This document shows, piece by piece, positions 9,592 through 17,616 of a stretch of 64,000 nucleotides of DNA. Numbering within the stretch: the first letter of the stretch is position 1; every line of letters begins with the position of its first letter. The notes under the pieces were generated by a model that saw only the letters and a list, made by a program, of their open reading frames with translations, was not told where the DNA came from and did no database searches. This DNA comes from Dyella japonica A8 (GTDB lineage Bacteria; Pseudomonadota; Gammaproteobacteria; Xanthomonadales; Rhodanobacteraceae), in contig NZ_CP008884.1 in NCBI RefSeq assembly GCF_000725385.1, positions 2,294,001 through 2,358,000 on the forward strand, written 5' to 3'. The position numbers and the translations under genes are program-made.

Positions 9592-10482
9592 CTACGGGTG
9601 GTTGCCGTTGTCGCCATCGTTACTGGTGCTTTGGTTCTTGGTGGCGTCGCCGGTCTTCTTATCCGCCTGGGACAGCGGCCCCACCGTGGCCTGTCCGGTC
9701 ACCGCCGTCACCTTGGGATCGTAGGGATTGTCGGTCGAGCGGAGTGCTTGATAGGCGACCGAGCCGTCGCCTTGATGCACGCCCGCGAGTTCCGCCGGAT
9801 TGGTGCTGATGTGGAAGTTGCTATGGACGTCGTAATTGGGCGAATTCATGTGGTTCGGCGTGCCGTCCGCACCGCCCACCATGACATGCGCCGCCGACGA
9901 ACCGACGCGCGAGCCGGTGGAATTCTCACGGGCTTCGCGCCAGCGCGACTTGGCGCGAGGCAGCGCCGCTTCATCGCCGTACTTGGGCAGCAGTTCGCGC
10001 CAGATCACGTTGGCCTGTTCGTACTGCTCGGGCGTGAGATGCGCGTACACCAGCTGGCGGGCCCGCAGGTATTGCGGTTCGTTGCGTTCCGCGGCCAGCG
10101 CCATCCAGGCGAGGGCGCGCGGCATGTCCACGGGTGAGCCCTGGCCATTGAGATACATGACGCCAAGGTTGTACTCGGCGGGCTTGTAGGCCCACGACGC
10201 CGCCACTTTGTACATCGCGATGGCGTGCTCGAAATCGCCTTTCTTCACCGACTGCACGCCCAGCGCGAAGTAGTACTCGCCGGGGCGGCCATCGTCGGTC
10301 GGCGAGTTGAACGCGCGGCTGTTGTCCTCTGTCCCGTCGTCGGCGGGCCTGGGGGCGCTTGCGACGGGCTGGTCATCGACGGGGATTTTCTTCTGCGCCA
10401 AGTCATCGACCGCCAGTGCGGCGGTCGATGACAGCGCCAGCGCGACGAGGCAGGCAAGGCGGGAGAGTGTCTGCACGGCCAT
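9592..10482 (-). CDS. Secreted Sel1/TPR-like repeat protein (paralogue 2)
   Basis: A 296-residue paralogue of the downstream neighbour. Shared blocks include DDGRPGEYYFALG, ASWAYKPAEYNLGVMYLNG, YAHLTPEQYEQANVIWRELL and GSRVGSSAAHVMVGG. The signal peptide MAVQTLSRLACLVALALSS is followed by an AxA-type cleavage site before VDDLA. The start at 10480-10482 was chosen for the GGAAGG ribosome site and the signal peptide; the frame is open for another 23 codons upstream. The C-terminus turns into a Thr/Asn/Asp-rich tail, unlike paralogue 1. The 199-base gap between the pair shows no gene. Function unknown beyond a periplasmic or surface scaffold. Confidence 0.8.
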   Translation of the reverse strand: MAVQTLSRLACLVALALSSTAALAVDDLAQKKIPVDDQPVASAPRPADDGTEDNSRAFNSPTDDGRPGEYYFALGVQSVKKGDFEHAIAMYKVAASWAYKPAEYNLGVMYLNGQGSPVDMPRALAWMALAAERNEPQYLRARQLVYAHLTPEQYEQANVIWRELLPKYGDEAALPRAKSRWREARENSTGSRVGSSAAHVMVGGADGTPNHMNSPNYDVHSNFHISTNPAELAGVHQGDGSVAYQALRSTDNPYDPKVTAVTGQATVGPLSQADKKTGDATKNQSTSNDGDNGNHP

Positions 10483-10569
10483 GGCGATCCTTCCCTGGTT
10501 TGCGTGAGAGCGCGGTGTGCGGAACGTACTCCCGCGCCAGCCGCCCTGCAAATGCCGCGCACAGGGCGG

Positions 10570-11529
10570 TCAGTCCCGGGCAAGCCCTTCGTAGTGCGCG
10601 AGCTGGTGGCTGAACACCGGCCAGAACGGTTGGGGCAAATGGCCGTCCAGGCGATCTGCCAGTACATCCAGATGGGTATGCCAGCCACTGCTGGTGCCGG
10701 CGAGCTCGGCGGGCTTGAGCTTGCGGTGCGTCACGATCAGACGCACCTGTTCGCCCTGCGGCGTGAGCTCGAAGGTGACTTCCGAGGACTCCTCCTGTTT
10801 GGCCCAGGTGATGGTGAGCAGGCGCGGCGGCTCGCAGGCCAGGACACGGTGCGTGGACGTGACGCCTTCTTCGTAGGCCTTGAAGCGCTCGGGCGGCGGC
10901 ATCGGCGTCTGCGATAGCTCCGCGTGGTGGAAGCGCATGTGAAATTCGCTGCCCACGCGCTGCTCCATGGTGCCGCTGGCGAGCCACTGGCCGCGCTTGT
11001 CCGAATCAGTGAGGTAGGACCACACGCGTTCGATCGGGCCGGGCAGCAGGCGTTCGAAGCGGATGGTGTCGGTGGCGAGGATCTGGCGCGGAGGCTGGCG
11101 GTCCAGGTTCTGTCCGAGGTGCGCGAGGATGCCGGTCCAGCCTTCCCGGGTCGCGTCGGCCCATTCCGGCAGCACGTCTTCGTGCAGTAGCGTCAGCTCG
11201 CAGCCGTGGCCGGCGGGGACGATGTCGATGCTCACCCGGGTCATGGCCTCGGAGTACCTGGGCACGCCGAAGGTAAAGACCAGGCGGCGCGGACGGTCGA
11301 TGTCCAGATACTCGCCGATGTGGTCGATATCCTCGCCGTCGCGGCGGTCACGGAAGCAGAAGTGGCCGCCCACCCGTGCGTCGATATCCACTTTCACCAT
11401 TTCGCCGTTGGGCGCGGAAAACAGCCAGCGGCCGGCGGTGGCGGGGTCGAGCCAGGCGTCGAAGACGCGCTCCGGGCTGGCGTCGAAATGGCGGGTGATG
11501 CGCAGCGTGCGCAGGGTGGCGGTCGTCAT
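10570..11529 (-). CDS. Tandem SRPBCC (AHSA1-like) domain protein
   Basis: A 319-residue cytoplasmic protein made of two START/SRPBCC domains of the activator-of-Hsp90-ATPase-like kind. Domain 1 (about 1-145) has ITRHFDASPERVFDAWLDP and PRRLVFTFGVP; domain 2 (about 150-319) has IRFERLLPGPIERVWSYLTD and EVTFELTPQGEQVRLIVTH. These domains bind hydrophobic ligands; the exact ligand is unknown. The ATG at 11527-11529 overlaps the end of the ArsR gene by four bases, so the two are translationally coupled. The ArsR plus AHSA1-like pairing is common in bacteria. Confidence 0.85.
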   Translation of the reverse strand: MTTATLRTLRITRHFDASPERVFDAWLDPATAGRWLFSAPNGEMVKVDIDARVGGHFCFRDRRDGEDIDHIGEYLDIDRPRRLVFTFGVPRYSEAMTRVSIDIVPAGHGCELTLLHEDVLPEWADATREGWTGILAHLGQNLDRQPPRQILATDTIRFERLLPGPIERVWSYLTDSDKRGQWLASGTMEQRVGSEFHMRFHHAELSQTPMPPPERFKAYEEGVTSTHRVLACEPPRLLTITWAKQEESSEVTFELTPQGEQVRLIVTHRKLKPAELAGTSSGWHTHLDVLADRLDGHLPQPFWPVFSHQLAHYEGLARD

Positions 11530-11894
11530 CGCGGTTTCCCTTCGGGTGGGGGCTCGCCCATGGCCGCGTCCTCGGCCTTGAGCAGGGCGTCGAGTGCATC
11601 GAGCCGGCGGTTCCAGAATTGTTCGTAGAAGCGCAGCCATTCGTCGGCGGCAGCCAGCGGGGCCGGTTCCAGCCGGCAGATGTGGGTACGCCCTTGCACG
11701 AGCCGGCGCACCAGGCCGGCCCGTTCCAGCACTTTCACATGCTTGGAGGCCGCGGCCAGCGACATGTCGAAGGGGGCGGCCAGCTCGCCGATGTTGCGAT
11801 CGCCCCCCGCCAGGCTGCGCAGCATGGCGCGGCGGGTGGCGTCGGTGAGAGCCTGAAAGACCATGTCGAGCGTGGGTGGAAGATATTCAACCAT
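11526..11894 (-). CDS. ArsR-family winged-helix transcriptional regulator
   Basis: A 122-residue regulator with the ArsR fold: DMVFQALTDATRRAMLRSL (helix 1-2), the wHTH recognition region NIGELAAPFDMSLAAASKHV, and the wing LVRRLVQGRTHICRLEP. No CxC metal site is visible, so it belongs to the metal-independent group often paired with SRPBCC proteins. The ATG at 11892-11894 lies inside a 34-bp perfect palindrome; a start 12 codons upstream is possible but would place the whole palindrome inside the coding region. The neighbouring SRPBCC gene is its likely target, along with itself. Confidence 0.88.
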   Translation of the reverse strand: MVEYLPPTLDMVFQALTDATRRAMLRSLAGGDRNIGELAAPFDMSLAAASKHVKVLERAGLVRRLVQGRTHICRLEPAPLAAADEWLRFYEQFWNRRLDALDALLKAEDAAMGEPPPEGKPR

Positions 11895-11911
11895 ATGGTT
11901 GAATATCTTCC
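11878..11911. promoter_or_regulatory. 34-bp perfect palindrome over the ArsR start codon (putative operator)
   Basis: Positions 11878-11911 form an uninterrupted palindrome centred on CATATG, with the core ATTCAACCATATGGTTGAAT. The ATG of the ArsR gene is inside it. Self-regulating ArsR/SRPBCC modules often carry a CAACCATATGGTTG-like operator at this place (family knowledge). A related but different palindrome stands ahead of the second ArsR gene at 63834-63857. Confidence 0.85.
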
Positions 11912-11993
11912 TGTGGCCGGCGGATGTCAACCTCGGGGTTGAATTTTGCCGGCGATGGCTTATTTAGGTCCGGTCGACTTTCAGGAGTTCGCG

Positions 11994-12176
11994 ATGCAAC
12001 GCCATCTCACCATGAACAGCGTCGTGCCCGACGGTGACGCCGCTGACCTCGCCATTCTGCCCACGGGCATGCATCACCCGGCGCATGGCGAACTGGACAA
12101 CGTGGATATTGCCGGCCACGACGAAGTCGACCACGACGCCGCGCTGCGCGACTCCAGCCTGCGAACTCCGAAGTAA
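11994..12176 (+). CDS. Small His/Asp-rich hypothetical protein
   Basis: A 60-residue open frame starting ATG 11994-11996 with AGGAG at 11983-11987, good spacing. The middle is rich in histidine and acidic residues (MHHPAHGELDNVDIAGHDEVDHDAALRD) when read in two parts: MHHPAHGELD and GHDEVDHDAALRD. It has no signal peptide or membrane segment. I do not recognise the family; the His/Asp pattern could bind a metal. The ribosome site and independent position between two minus-strand genes support a real gene. Confidence 0.55.
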   Translation: MQRHLTMNSVVPDGDAADLAILPTGMHHPAHGELDNVDIAGHDEVDHDAALRDSSLRTPK

Positions 12177-12203
12177 GCCACCCGGGACGGCAGTCCCCTG
12201 CGG

Positions 12204-13007
12204 TCAAACCAGCAGGGTTTTCACGCCTTTGCCTTCCAGCGCCTGCACGTAATCGGCGGACGCGGCGGTGTCGCTGATCACCAGGTCGAGCTCGCTGACC
12301 GGCGCGATCACCGATAGGCTGCGCTGGCCGAACTTGCTGGCGTCCAGCACCGCCACCGTCTGGCGCGACACGCGGATCATCAGCGCATTCAGCGAAGCCT
12401 CCAGCGGATCGGGCGTGGTCACGCCCACTTCCGGATCGAGGCCATCCACGCCCAGGAACAGGCGATCCGCCGAGAGCCGCGACAACGCCTGCTCGGCGTC
12501 GGGGCCGGCCAGCGAGTAGGACGTCTGGCGCAGCAGGCCGCCGAGCATCATCACGCGCACCGCCGGCAAGGCGGACAGCTCCATCGCGATGTTCAGCGCA
12601 TTGGTGATCACCGTCAGCGAGGTCCATTTGCGCTGGCGGATGCGACGCGCGATTTCCGCCGTGGTGGAACCGGAGTCGAGGATGATGGTTTCGCCGTCCT
12701 CAATCAGTTCCGCCGCGGCCTCGCCAATGCGCAGCTTCTGCGCGTGGTGCCGGGTTTCCTTGATATTGAGCGGCGTATCGAGCTGGGCGGCGGCGGGCAG
12801 GGCGCCACCGTGGGAGCGGCTGATGACATCGGCGCGGTCGAGTGCTTCCAGGTCCGCGCGGATGGTGACGGCGGAAATGCCGAACAGCGCCACCAGTTCG
12901 TCCACCGTCACGCGGCCTTTCTGATGGACCAGTTCGACGATGCGGCGCCGGCGTTCTTCCACCAGCAATTTCGGCGGGGCGGGTGCGGCCTTGCGTCGAG
13001 TCGTCAT
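12204..13007 (-). CDS. DeoR-family transcriptional regulator, AgaR-like
   Basis: A 267-residue DeoR/GlpR regulator. The N-terminal HTH (RRRRIVELVHQKGRVTVDEL...GISAVTIRADLEAL, about 18-60) is followed by the sugar-phosphate-binding DeoRC domain with ILDSGSTTAEIA, VITNALNIAMEL and LFLGVDGLD. Such proteins repress sugar-catabolic genes until a phosphorylated sugar binds. It precedes, on the same strand as the amidohydrolase and aldolase, a locus encoding an AgaS-like isomerase, two PfkB kinases and a class I aldolase, so it most likely controls them. TTTCGT-type repeats in the divergent promoter at 15449-15482 resemble AgaR sites. Confidence 0.85.
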   Translation of the reverse strand: MTTRRKAAPAPPKLLVEERRRRIVELVHQKGRVTVDELVALFGISAVTIRADLEALDRADVISRSHGGALPAAAQLDTPLNIKETRHHAQKLRIGEAAAELIEDGETIILDSGSTTAEIARRIRQRKWTSLTVITNALNIAMELSALPAVRVMMLGGLLRQTSYSLAGPDAEQALSRLSADRLFLGVDGLDPEVGVTTPDPLEASLNALMIRVSRQTVAVLDASKFGQRSLSVIAPVSELDLVISDTAASADYVQALEGKGVKTLLV

Positions 13008-13071
13008 GGATCCGTTCCTGATGCTGTCTGTTTGGCCGACGGTGGAAAATATCGCAGACCTTGCTCTTGAC

Positions 13072-13167
13072 CGTCATCCCCGCGAAGGCGGGGATCCAGT
13101 GACTTTCGCACTCCGCGATACTCTGCCGGGCCAAAGGCACTGGATCCCCGCCTTCGCGGGGATGACG
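13072..13167. repeat. Perfect 30-bp inverted repeat (REP core)
   Basis: 13072-13101 (CGTCATCCCCGCGAAGGCGG...CCAGTG) and 13138-13167 are exact reverse complements over 30 bases with a 36-base spacer. It is the same family as the repeats at 2035-2160 and 32320-32345, and occupies the 230-base gap between the regulator gene and the amidohydrolase gene. Confidence 0.9.
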
Positions 13168-13237
13168 ATGGGACAATGATCAAGCCATGGGAAGACTTTG
13201 AACAGGCTTGCGATGTCGCGCCCAGCTCGGGGGCAAA

Positions 13238-14494
13238 TCAGTCCATCCCCAGCAGTCGCGCCGCATTGTCATGGTAGAGCTTGCGCAGGATGTCCGGCGG
13301 CAGGCCCACGCCATAGATGGACCAGCGTCCCTGGGGCGGCACGGCGGCGGGGGCGTAGTCGAAGTACTCGTCCTCTGTCTCCAGAAAACGGTAGTAGATC
13401 TCGTAGAGTTCATCGCCCAGCAACTGCTGCGGTACGTCGTTGCCGTACGGGGGCGGCACGGCATCGGTGCCGAACAGGATGCGGTCCTGGTAGCGCTCGA
13501 AGAAGCGCCGCGCCATGCGCGGCTGGCGGCCCAGTTCGCTGATGCGTGCGCTGATGTCCACGTGCACGTTGGCGTGGCGGTCCATGCACTCGGCGATGGT
13601 GGCAAGGTCTTCGGCCTGGTTGCCCACGTGCATCAGCACGAAGGTCGTGTCCGGATGCCGTGCGATGACGCGGTCGCGGGCGGTCAGCAGGTCGCGATGG
13701 CTGGGATATTCGGGACCGTAGAACGACCAGTCCGGATGCTTGGCCAATTCCTCGTAGCGTTCGTTGGCGCTGTCGCCCGGAAGAAAGAACGCCTCCGGAT
13801 CGGAGGTATGGATGAACACCGGCATCTTCAGCGCTGCGCAGGTCTCCCACATGGGATCGAAGCGTGCATCGTCCACGCCGACGAGTTCGCCCTGGTCGAT
13901 GCCTTCGCGCAAATAAAGACCCAGCGTCTTGAGCAGTTTCAGGCCGGCGGCGCCCAAGCGGTGCGCGTGCTCGATGGCTTCGGCTTGCAGGCGCGGGTAG
14001 TCGCCTTCCGCGAAAAGCGCGAACGAGGGTTCGGTCATGGTGCGGAAGCGGCCGGGTGCCACGGCGTCGAAACGCGCAATGGTTTCTTCCAGTCCATTGC
14101 CGGTGCCGCCGGTCAGGTTGACCATGGTGCGGATGCCCTTGCGGTCCATCAGCGCCACCAGCTCAGCGGGGTCGGCGAAGTAGGTCATCGCCTCGCCCAG
14201 CGATACGCCGTTGCGCGTTTCGCTCATCCAGCTCAAATGGGTATGCACGTCGATGACGGGAAACGCGGGTTTCTCCACCCGGGTCACCGGCACGTGCAAC
14301 ATGCTGCGCGGCTTGAAGTCGGTGAGGCGGAGATTCTCGCCCTCCGGTTTCGTTGCCGTCTGCAAGGGATTCTTGCCACTGCCGCTGCCCAGCATCGGCG
14401 GCGCGCAGCAACCGCAACCCGCGCGGGTGGCGGTGAGCAGGTGGCGGCGGTCCGGGTCGGATCGCCGCCGGGCGCGAGGGTTCGCGTCACGCAT
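13238..14494 (-). CDS. Amidohydrolase-2 family metal-dependent hydrolase, probably exported
   Basis: A 418-residue TIM-barrel hydrolase of the PF04909 type. Metal-ligand candidates are visible: HTH at residues 84-86 in FPVIDVHTHLSW, histidine in VFIHTSDPE, histidine in FVLMHVGNQAED and aspartate in LFGTDAVPPP. The family includes decarboxylases, lactonases and deacylases. The first 50 residues are basic and contain a twin-arginine-like RRHLL and a Cys-rich GCGCCAPP stretch, resembling a degenerate Tat or lipoprotein signal; export is therefore plausible but not certain. It begins 14 bases after the aldolase gene, same strand, so the two share a transcript. It could deacylate or open the sugar substrate; it is not a NagA/AgaA-type deacetylase by sequence. 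Confidence 0.78.
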   Translation of the reverse strand: MRDANPRARRRSDPDRRHLLTATRAGCGCCAPPMLGSGSGKNPLQTATKPEGENLRLTDFKPRSMLHVPVTRVEKPAFPVIDVHTHLSWMSETRNGVSLGEAMTYFADPAELVALMDRKGIRTMVNLTGGTGNGLEETIARFDAVAPGRFRTMTEPSFALFAEGDYPRLQAEAIEHAHRLGAAGLKLLKTLGLYLREGIDQGELVGVDDARFDPMWETCAALKMPVFIHTSDPEAFFLPGDSANERYEELAKHPDWSFYGPEYPSHRDLLTARDRVIARHPDTTFVLMHVGNQAEDLATIAECMDRHANVHVDISARISELGRQPRMARRFFERYQDRILFGTDAVPPPYGNDVPQQLLGDELYEIYYRFLETEDEYFDYAPAAVPPQGRWSIYGVGLPPDILRKLYHDNAARLLGMD

Positions 14495-14508
14495 CGTGTC
14501 TGTCCCGA

Positions 14509-15426
14509 TCAACCCGGATAGCGCGCCATGATGTCGTGCACCTGGCGGGTGAGCGCCACCGCCTGGTCGAACGGACGCAGCCACATGTTGCGGCCGAACA
14601 TCACGCCGCTGGCGCCGCTCTGCATGTAGAACTCGACCTTGCGCAGCACGGCTGCGTCGTCGTCGTTCTTCTCGCCGCCGGAGAACAGCACCATCGTGCG
14701 ACCGGCCGAGCGCACCACGCGTGCGCAGCGCGCCGCGGCGTCTTCCTGCAGCTTGTCATAGGGCGACGGCACGTTGGCCACGCTGTCGTTGGGTTCGTGC
14801 AGCTTCACGATGTCAGCGCCGAGTTCAAGCGCCACGCGCGCGGCGTAATCCTGCGCGTACAGCGTGTTGGTGCCGCCCTTTGCGTTGATCGCGCTGCCGC
14901 GCGGGTACGACCACAGCACCAAGGGCATGCCGTAGCGCTCGCAATCCTGGCGCACCTTTTCGAACTGGCGGAATTCATCGTGCTGACGCGGCGAGCCCAC
15001 GTACATGGTGTAACCGACAGCGTCGGCGCCCAGGCGCACGGCATCTTCCACCGAAGCGAACAGCGGCGAGGTCGCCTCCGCATCGCTGGGGATATTGGTC
15101 TTGCCGTTGAGCTTGAGGATCAGCGGTACGCGGCCGCAGTACTCGGTCATGTACTTTTCGGCCAGGCCAATGCCCAGCGCGATGGCGGAAAAGCCGCCGG
15201 CCTCGGCGAGCTCGAACTGATAGCCCGGATCGACGGCCGGCGGGTGGGGGAAGAAATCGGTCGGGCCATGTTCCAGGCCCTGGTCCAGCGGCAGCACCAG
15301 CAGGCTGCCGTTGCGCGGGCCGCTGCCATACAGCAGGCGCCACAGGCGGGTGCGCTTGCCATGGGAAAGGGGGAGCGAAGCGAGTCGGCTGGATGTCATC
15401 GAAGGCCCTTGCAACTTGTGTTTCAT
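14509..15426 (-). CDS. DhnA-type class I fructose/tagatose-bisphosphate aldolase family
   Basis: A 305-residue aldolase of the DhnA/FbaB class I family, which forms a Schiff base with lysine. Seen: LLVLPLDQGLEHGPTDFF near the N-terminus, LILKLNGKTNIPSD, DAVGYTMYVGSP, and GADIVKLHEP with the likely catalytic lysine, ending in SGASGVMFGRNMWLRP phosphate-binding residues. By context the substrate should be a ketose 1,6-bisphosphate made by the adjacent PfkB kinases, giving dihydroxyacetone phosphate and an aldehyde. GalNAc loci usually use a class II aldolase (AgaY/KbaY), so this class I enzyme is a variation. AAGG lies upstream of the ATG; a start ten residues later is possible. It is divergent from the SIS gene. 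Confidence 0.85.
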   Translation of the reverse strand: MKHKLQGPSMTSSRLASLPLSHGKRTRLWRLLYGSGPRNGSLLVLPLDQGLEHGPTDFFPHPPAVDPGYQFELAEAGGFSAIALGIGLAEKYMTEYCGRVPLILKLNGKTNIPSDAEATSPLFASVEDAVRLGADAVGYTMYVGSPRQHDEFRQFEKVRQDCERYGMPLVLWSYPRGSAINAKGGTNTLYAQDYAARVALELGADIVKLHEPNDSVANVPSPYDKLQEDAAARCARVVRSAGRTMVLFSGGEKNDDDAAVLRKVEFYMQSGASGVMFGRNMWLRPFDQAVALTRQVHDIMARYPG

Positions 15427-15448
15427 TTCGAATACCTTGGGATTGAGG

Positions 15449-15482
15449 TTTCGTGTTCTTTCGTTTTACATCATATTTCATC
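15449..15482. promoter_or_regulatory. Divergent control region with AgaR-like TTTCGT repeats
   Basis: The 58-base gap between the divergent aldolase and SIS genes is AT-rich compared with its surroundings and carries three phased TTTC motifs: TTTCGTG at 15449, CTTTCGTTTTAC at 15459-15470 and ATTTCATC at 15475-15482. DeoR-family AgaR proteins bind direct CTTTCGTTT-like repeats (known), so this is the likely operator for the regulator at 12204-13007, controlling both directions. Confidence 0.6.
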
Positions 15483-15484
15483 AG

Positions 15485-16693
15485 ATGACCATGCCTGTCA
15501 AACCCGCCGTGACTGTTCCGACGCTGGAATCGCTGAAAGCCGCATCGCCTGCCGAGCAGGCGCGACTGGGCTGCACCGACACCCTGCGCGAGATCCTCCA
15601 GCAGCCTGAAACCTGGCGTGACACCGCGACGCGGCTAGCCGATCCCGCCACGCAGGGCATGCTGGGTGAGCTGCTCGCCACGCCACCGCACCACATCGTG
15701 CTGACCGGTTCGGGCAGCTCGGTCTACGTGGGCGAATGTCTGGCGCCAGTGCTGCAGGACGGGCTTGGCCTGCCTTCGCAGGCCATCGCCGCAGGCACCT
15801 TGCTGACGCACCGTCGCGGCACGCTGCCGCACGGGCGCGGCCTGCTCGTGTCGATCGCCCGCTCGGGCAACAGCCCGGAAAGCGCCAGCGTGGTGGACCA
15901 GGTGCTGGAGGCGGAGCCGGACTATCAACACCTCGTGGTGACCTGCAACGCGCAGGGCCAGCTGGCAACGCGCTATCGCAGCGAGCCGCGCGTGCATGTA
16001 TTGCAGTTGTCGCCGCGCACCAACGACCGCAGCCTGGTGATGACCAGCAGCTTCACCAACCTCGTGCTGGGCGGCAGTGGGCTGCTGCGCGACCGCGCGG
16101 GCAAGGCCGATGCCGGGCTGGCGGATCTCGCCGCGAACATCGCCACGCTCCTGTTCGAGCGTCATGGCGATGCGCTGGCCCGTGAAGGCGCCGCCGATTT
16201 CGACGCCGCGCTTTATCTCGGCAGCGGCGCTGCCTTTGGCGCCGCGCGCGAAGCAGCACTGAAGATGCTGGAGATGTCCGGCGGCGCCGTCTCCGCCATG
16301 TGCGAAACCTATCTGGGCCTGCGCCATGGGCCGATGTCGTGGCTGGACCGGCCGTGCCCCGTTGTCGCGTTTCTCTCCAGTGCGTCTGCTGTGCGTGCCT
16401 ACGAGCTGGACCTGCTGCGTGAAATCGCGCGCAAAAAACTCGGCGGCGTGCGCATCGTGGTGGGTGAGGCCATCCCCGCCGACGTGATCGGCCCGAACGA
16501 TGTGGCGGTGGAGTTGCCCGGCCTGTCTCAGCTGGACGAGGCGCAGCAGGCGATGGTGCACGTGGTGGCGGGCCAGTTGCTCGCCTTGTTCCGCTGTCTG
16601 GCACTGGGCCAGCAACCGGATGCGCCCTCGCAGGGTGTGCTGACGCGCGTGGTCGAGCCCTTCGCTATCCACAGCGCGGAGACTGGCGCGTGA
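15485..16693 (+). CDS. agaS: SIS-domain sugar-phosphate isomerase/deaminase, AgaS-like
   Basis: A 402-residue protein with two SIS domains (about 45-200 and 230-380). Seen: HIVLTGSGSSVYVGECL (phosphosugar loop), LLVSIARSGNSPESASVV, LYLGSGAAFGAAREAALKML and LRHGPMSWLD. The AgaS group converts galactosamine-6-phosphate to tagatose-6-phosphate with release of ammonia; the glucosamine-type NagB-II isomerases are similar. The downstream 1-phosphofructokinase-like kinase and the aldolase favour a tagatose-type route. The ATG at 15485 was chosen over upstream starts because those lie inside the divergent promoter. It overlaps the next gene by four bases (GTGA). Confidence 0.82.
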   Translation: MTMPVKPAVTVPTLESLKAASPAEQARLGCTDTLREILQQPETWRDTATRLADPATQGMLGELLATPPHHIVLTGSGSSVYVGECLAPVLQDGLGLPSQAIAAGTLLTHRRGTLPHGRGLLVSIARSGNSPESASVVDQVLEAEPDYQHLVVTCNAQGQLATRYRSEPRVHVLQLSPRTNDRSLVMTSSFTNLVLGGSGLLRDRAGKADAGLADLAANIATLLFERHGDALAREGAADFDAALYLGSGAAFGAAREAALKMLEMSGGAVSAMCETYLGLRHGPMSWLDRPCPVVAFLSSASAVRAYELDLLREIARKKLGGVRIVVGEAIPADVIGPNDVAVELPGLSQLDEAQQAMVHVVAGQLLALFRCLALGQQPDAPSQGVLTRVVEPFAIHSAETGA

Positions 16694-17616
16694 AGCCGCT
16701 GCTGGTGGCCGGTGAGATCAATGTCGACCTGGTGCTTACCGGGTGCGAGCGCCTGCCCGAGTTCGGCGGCGAGGTGCTTGCCTCCGGCTTCCGCCAGGGG
16801 CCGGGCAGTTCATCGATGATCTGCGCGATAGGGCTGGCTCGCTTGGCCCATTCCGTTGCCTTCGCGGGCGTCACCGGTGCCGATGGCTGGGGCGAATACT
16901 GCATCGACGCCATGCGTGACGCGGGCATCGATGTCTCCGCCGTGCGGCGCGATGCGTCCTTGCAGACCGGCATCACCGTGGCATTGTCATCGTTGCAGGA
17001 TCGTGCGCTGGTCACCTACGCCGGCGCCATTGGCGCCTTGCGGCAGGACATGATCGACGATGCACTGCTGGCCCGTTGCGGCCATCTGCACGTTTCCTCG
17101 TATTACCTGCAGGACGCGCTGCGTCCGGGCTTGCGCGATTTGTTTGCGCGTGCGCGCCGCGCGGGGCTCACCGTGTCGCTCGACCCTGGCTTTGATCCGC
17201 ACCAGCGCTGGGGCAGCGAGCTGGTGGAACTGTTGCCACTGGTCGACGTATTCCTGCCGAACGAACGCGAGGCCTGTGCGATCAGCGGCGCGTCGACTGC
17301 GCTGGCTGCGCTGCATGCCTTGCGCAACGGGCACACGCTCACCGTGGTCAAGCTGGGCAGCGATGGCTGCATGACGCTCCAGGACGACGGCTCCCCGCTC
17401 GCCGTGCCCGCTCATGCGGTCCAGGTGCTGGACAGCACCGGTGCCGGCGATTCATTCGATGCCGGTTTCCTGCATGCATGGCGGCAAGGCATGCCGTTGA
17501 CGGCGTGTATGCGCTGGGGCAGCGCCTGCGGTTCGCTGTCTACCCGGGGCATCGGCGGCACGGCTTGCCAGGGCAGCGAAGACGATGTGCGCGCGCTGCT
17601 GGAGGCCGCCGCGTGA
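16690..17616 (+). CDS. PfkB/ribokinase-family sugar kinase
   Basis: A 308-residue ribokinase-fold kinase: N-terminal GEINVDLVLTG, FRQGPGSSSMICAIGLARL and FAGVTGADGWGEYCIDAM, ATP/anion-hole motif DSTGAGDSFDAGFLHAW near residue 247, with the catalytic aspartate in GAGD. It phosphorylates a sugar or amino sugar at an unknown hydroxyl. Because a second, 1-phosphofructokinase-type kinase follows, I infer this one acts first on the free imported sugar. It starts with GTG overlapping the agaS stop and its own stop overlaps the next start (GTGA), so all three are translationally coupled. Confidence 0.87.
   Translation: MKPLLVAGEINVDLVLTGCERLPEFGGEVLASGFRQGPGSSSMICAIGLARLAHSVAFAGVTGADGWGEYCIDAMRDAGIDVSAVRRDASLQTGITVALSSLQDRALVTYAGAIGALRQDMIDDALLARCGHLHVSSYYLQDALRPGLRDLFARARRAGLTVSLDPGFDPHQRWGSELVELLPLVDVFLPNEREACAISGASTALAALHALRNGHTLTVVKLGSDGCMTLQDDGSPLAVPAHAVQVLDSTGAGDSFDAGFLHAWRQGMPLTACMRWGSACGSLSTRGIGGTACQGSEDDVRALLEAAA

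Noticed and set aside
13238..14494. Assigning the amidohydrolase as AgaA/NagA deacetylase
   Set aside because: Its metal site and folding pattern (FPVIDVHTHLSW, PF04909-like) differ from NagA/AgaA (PF01979), so the name would be unsupported.
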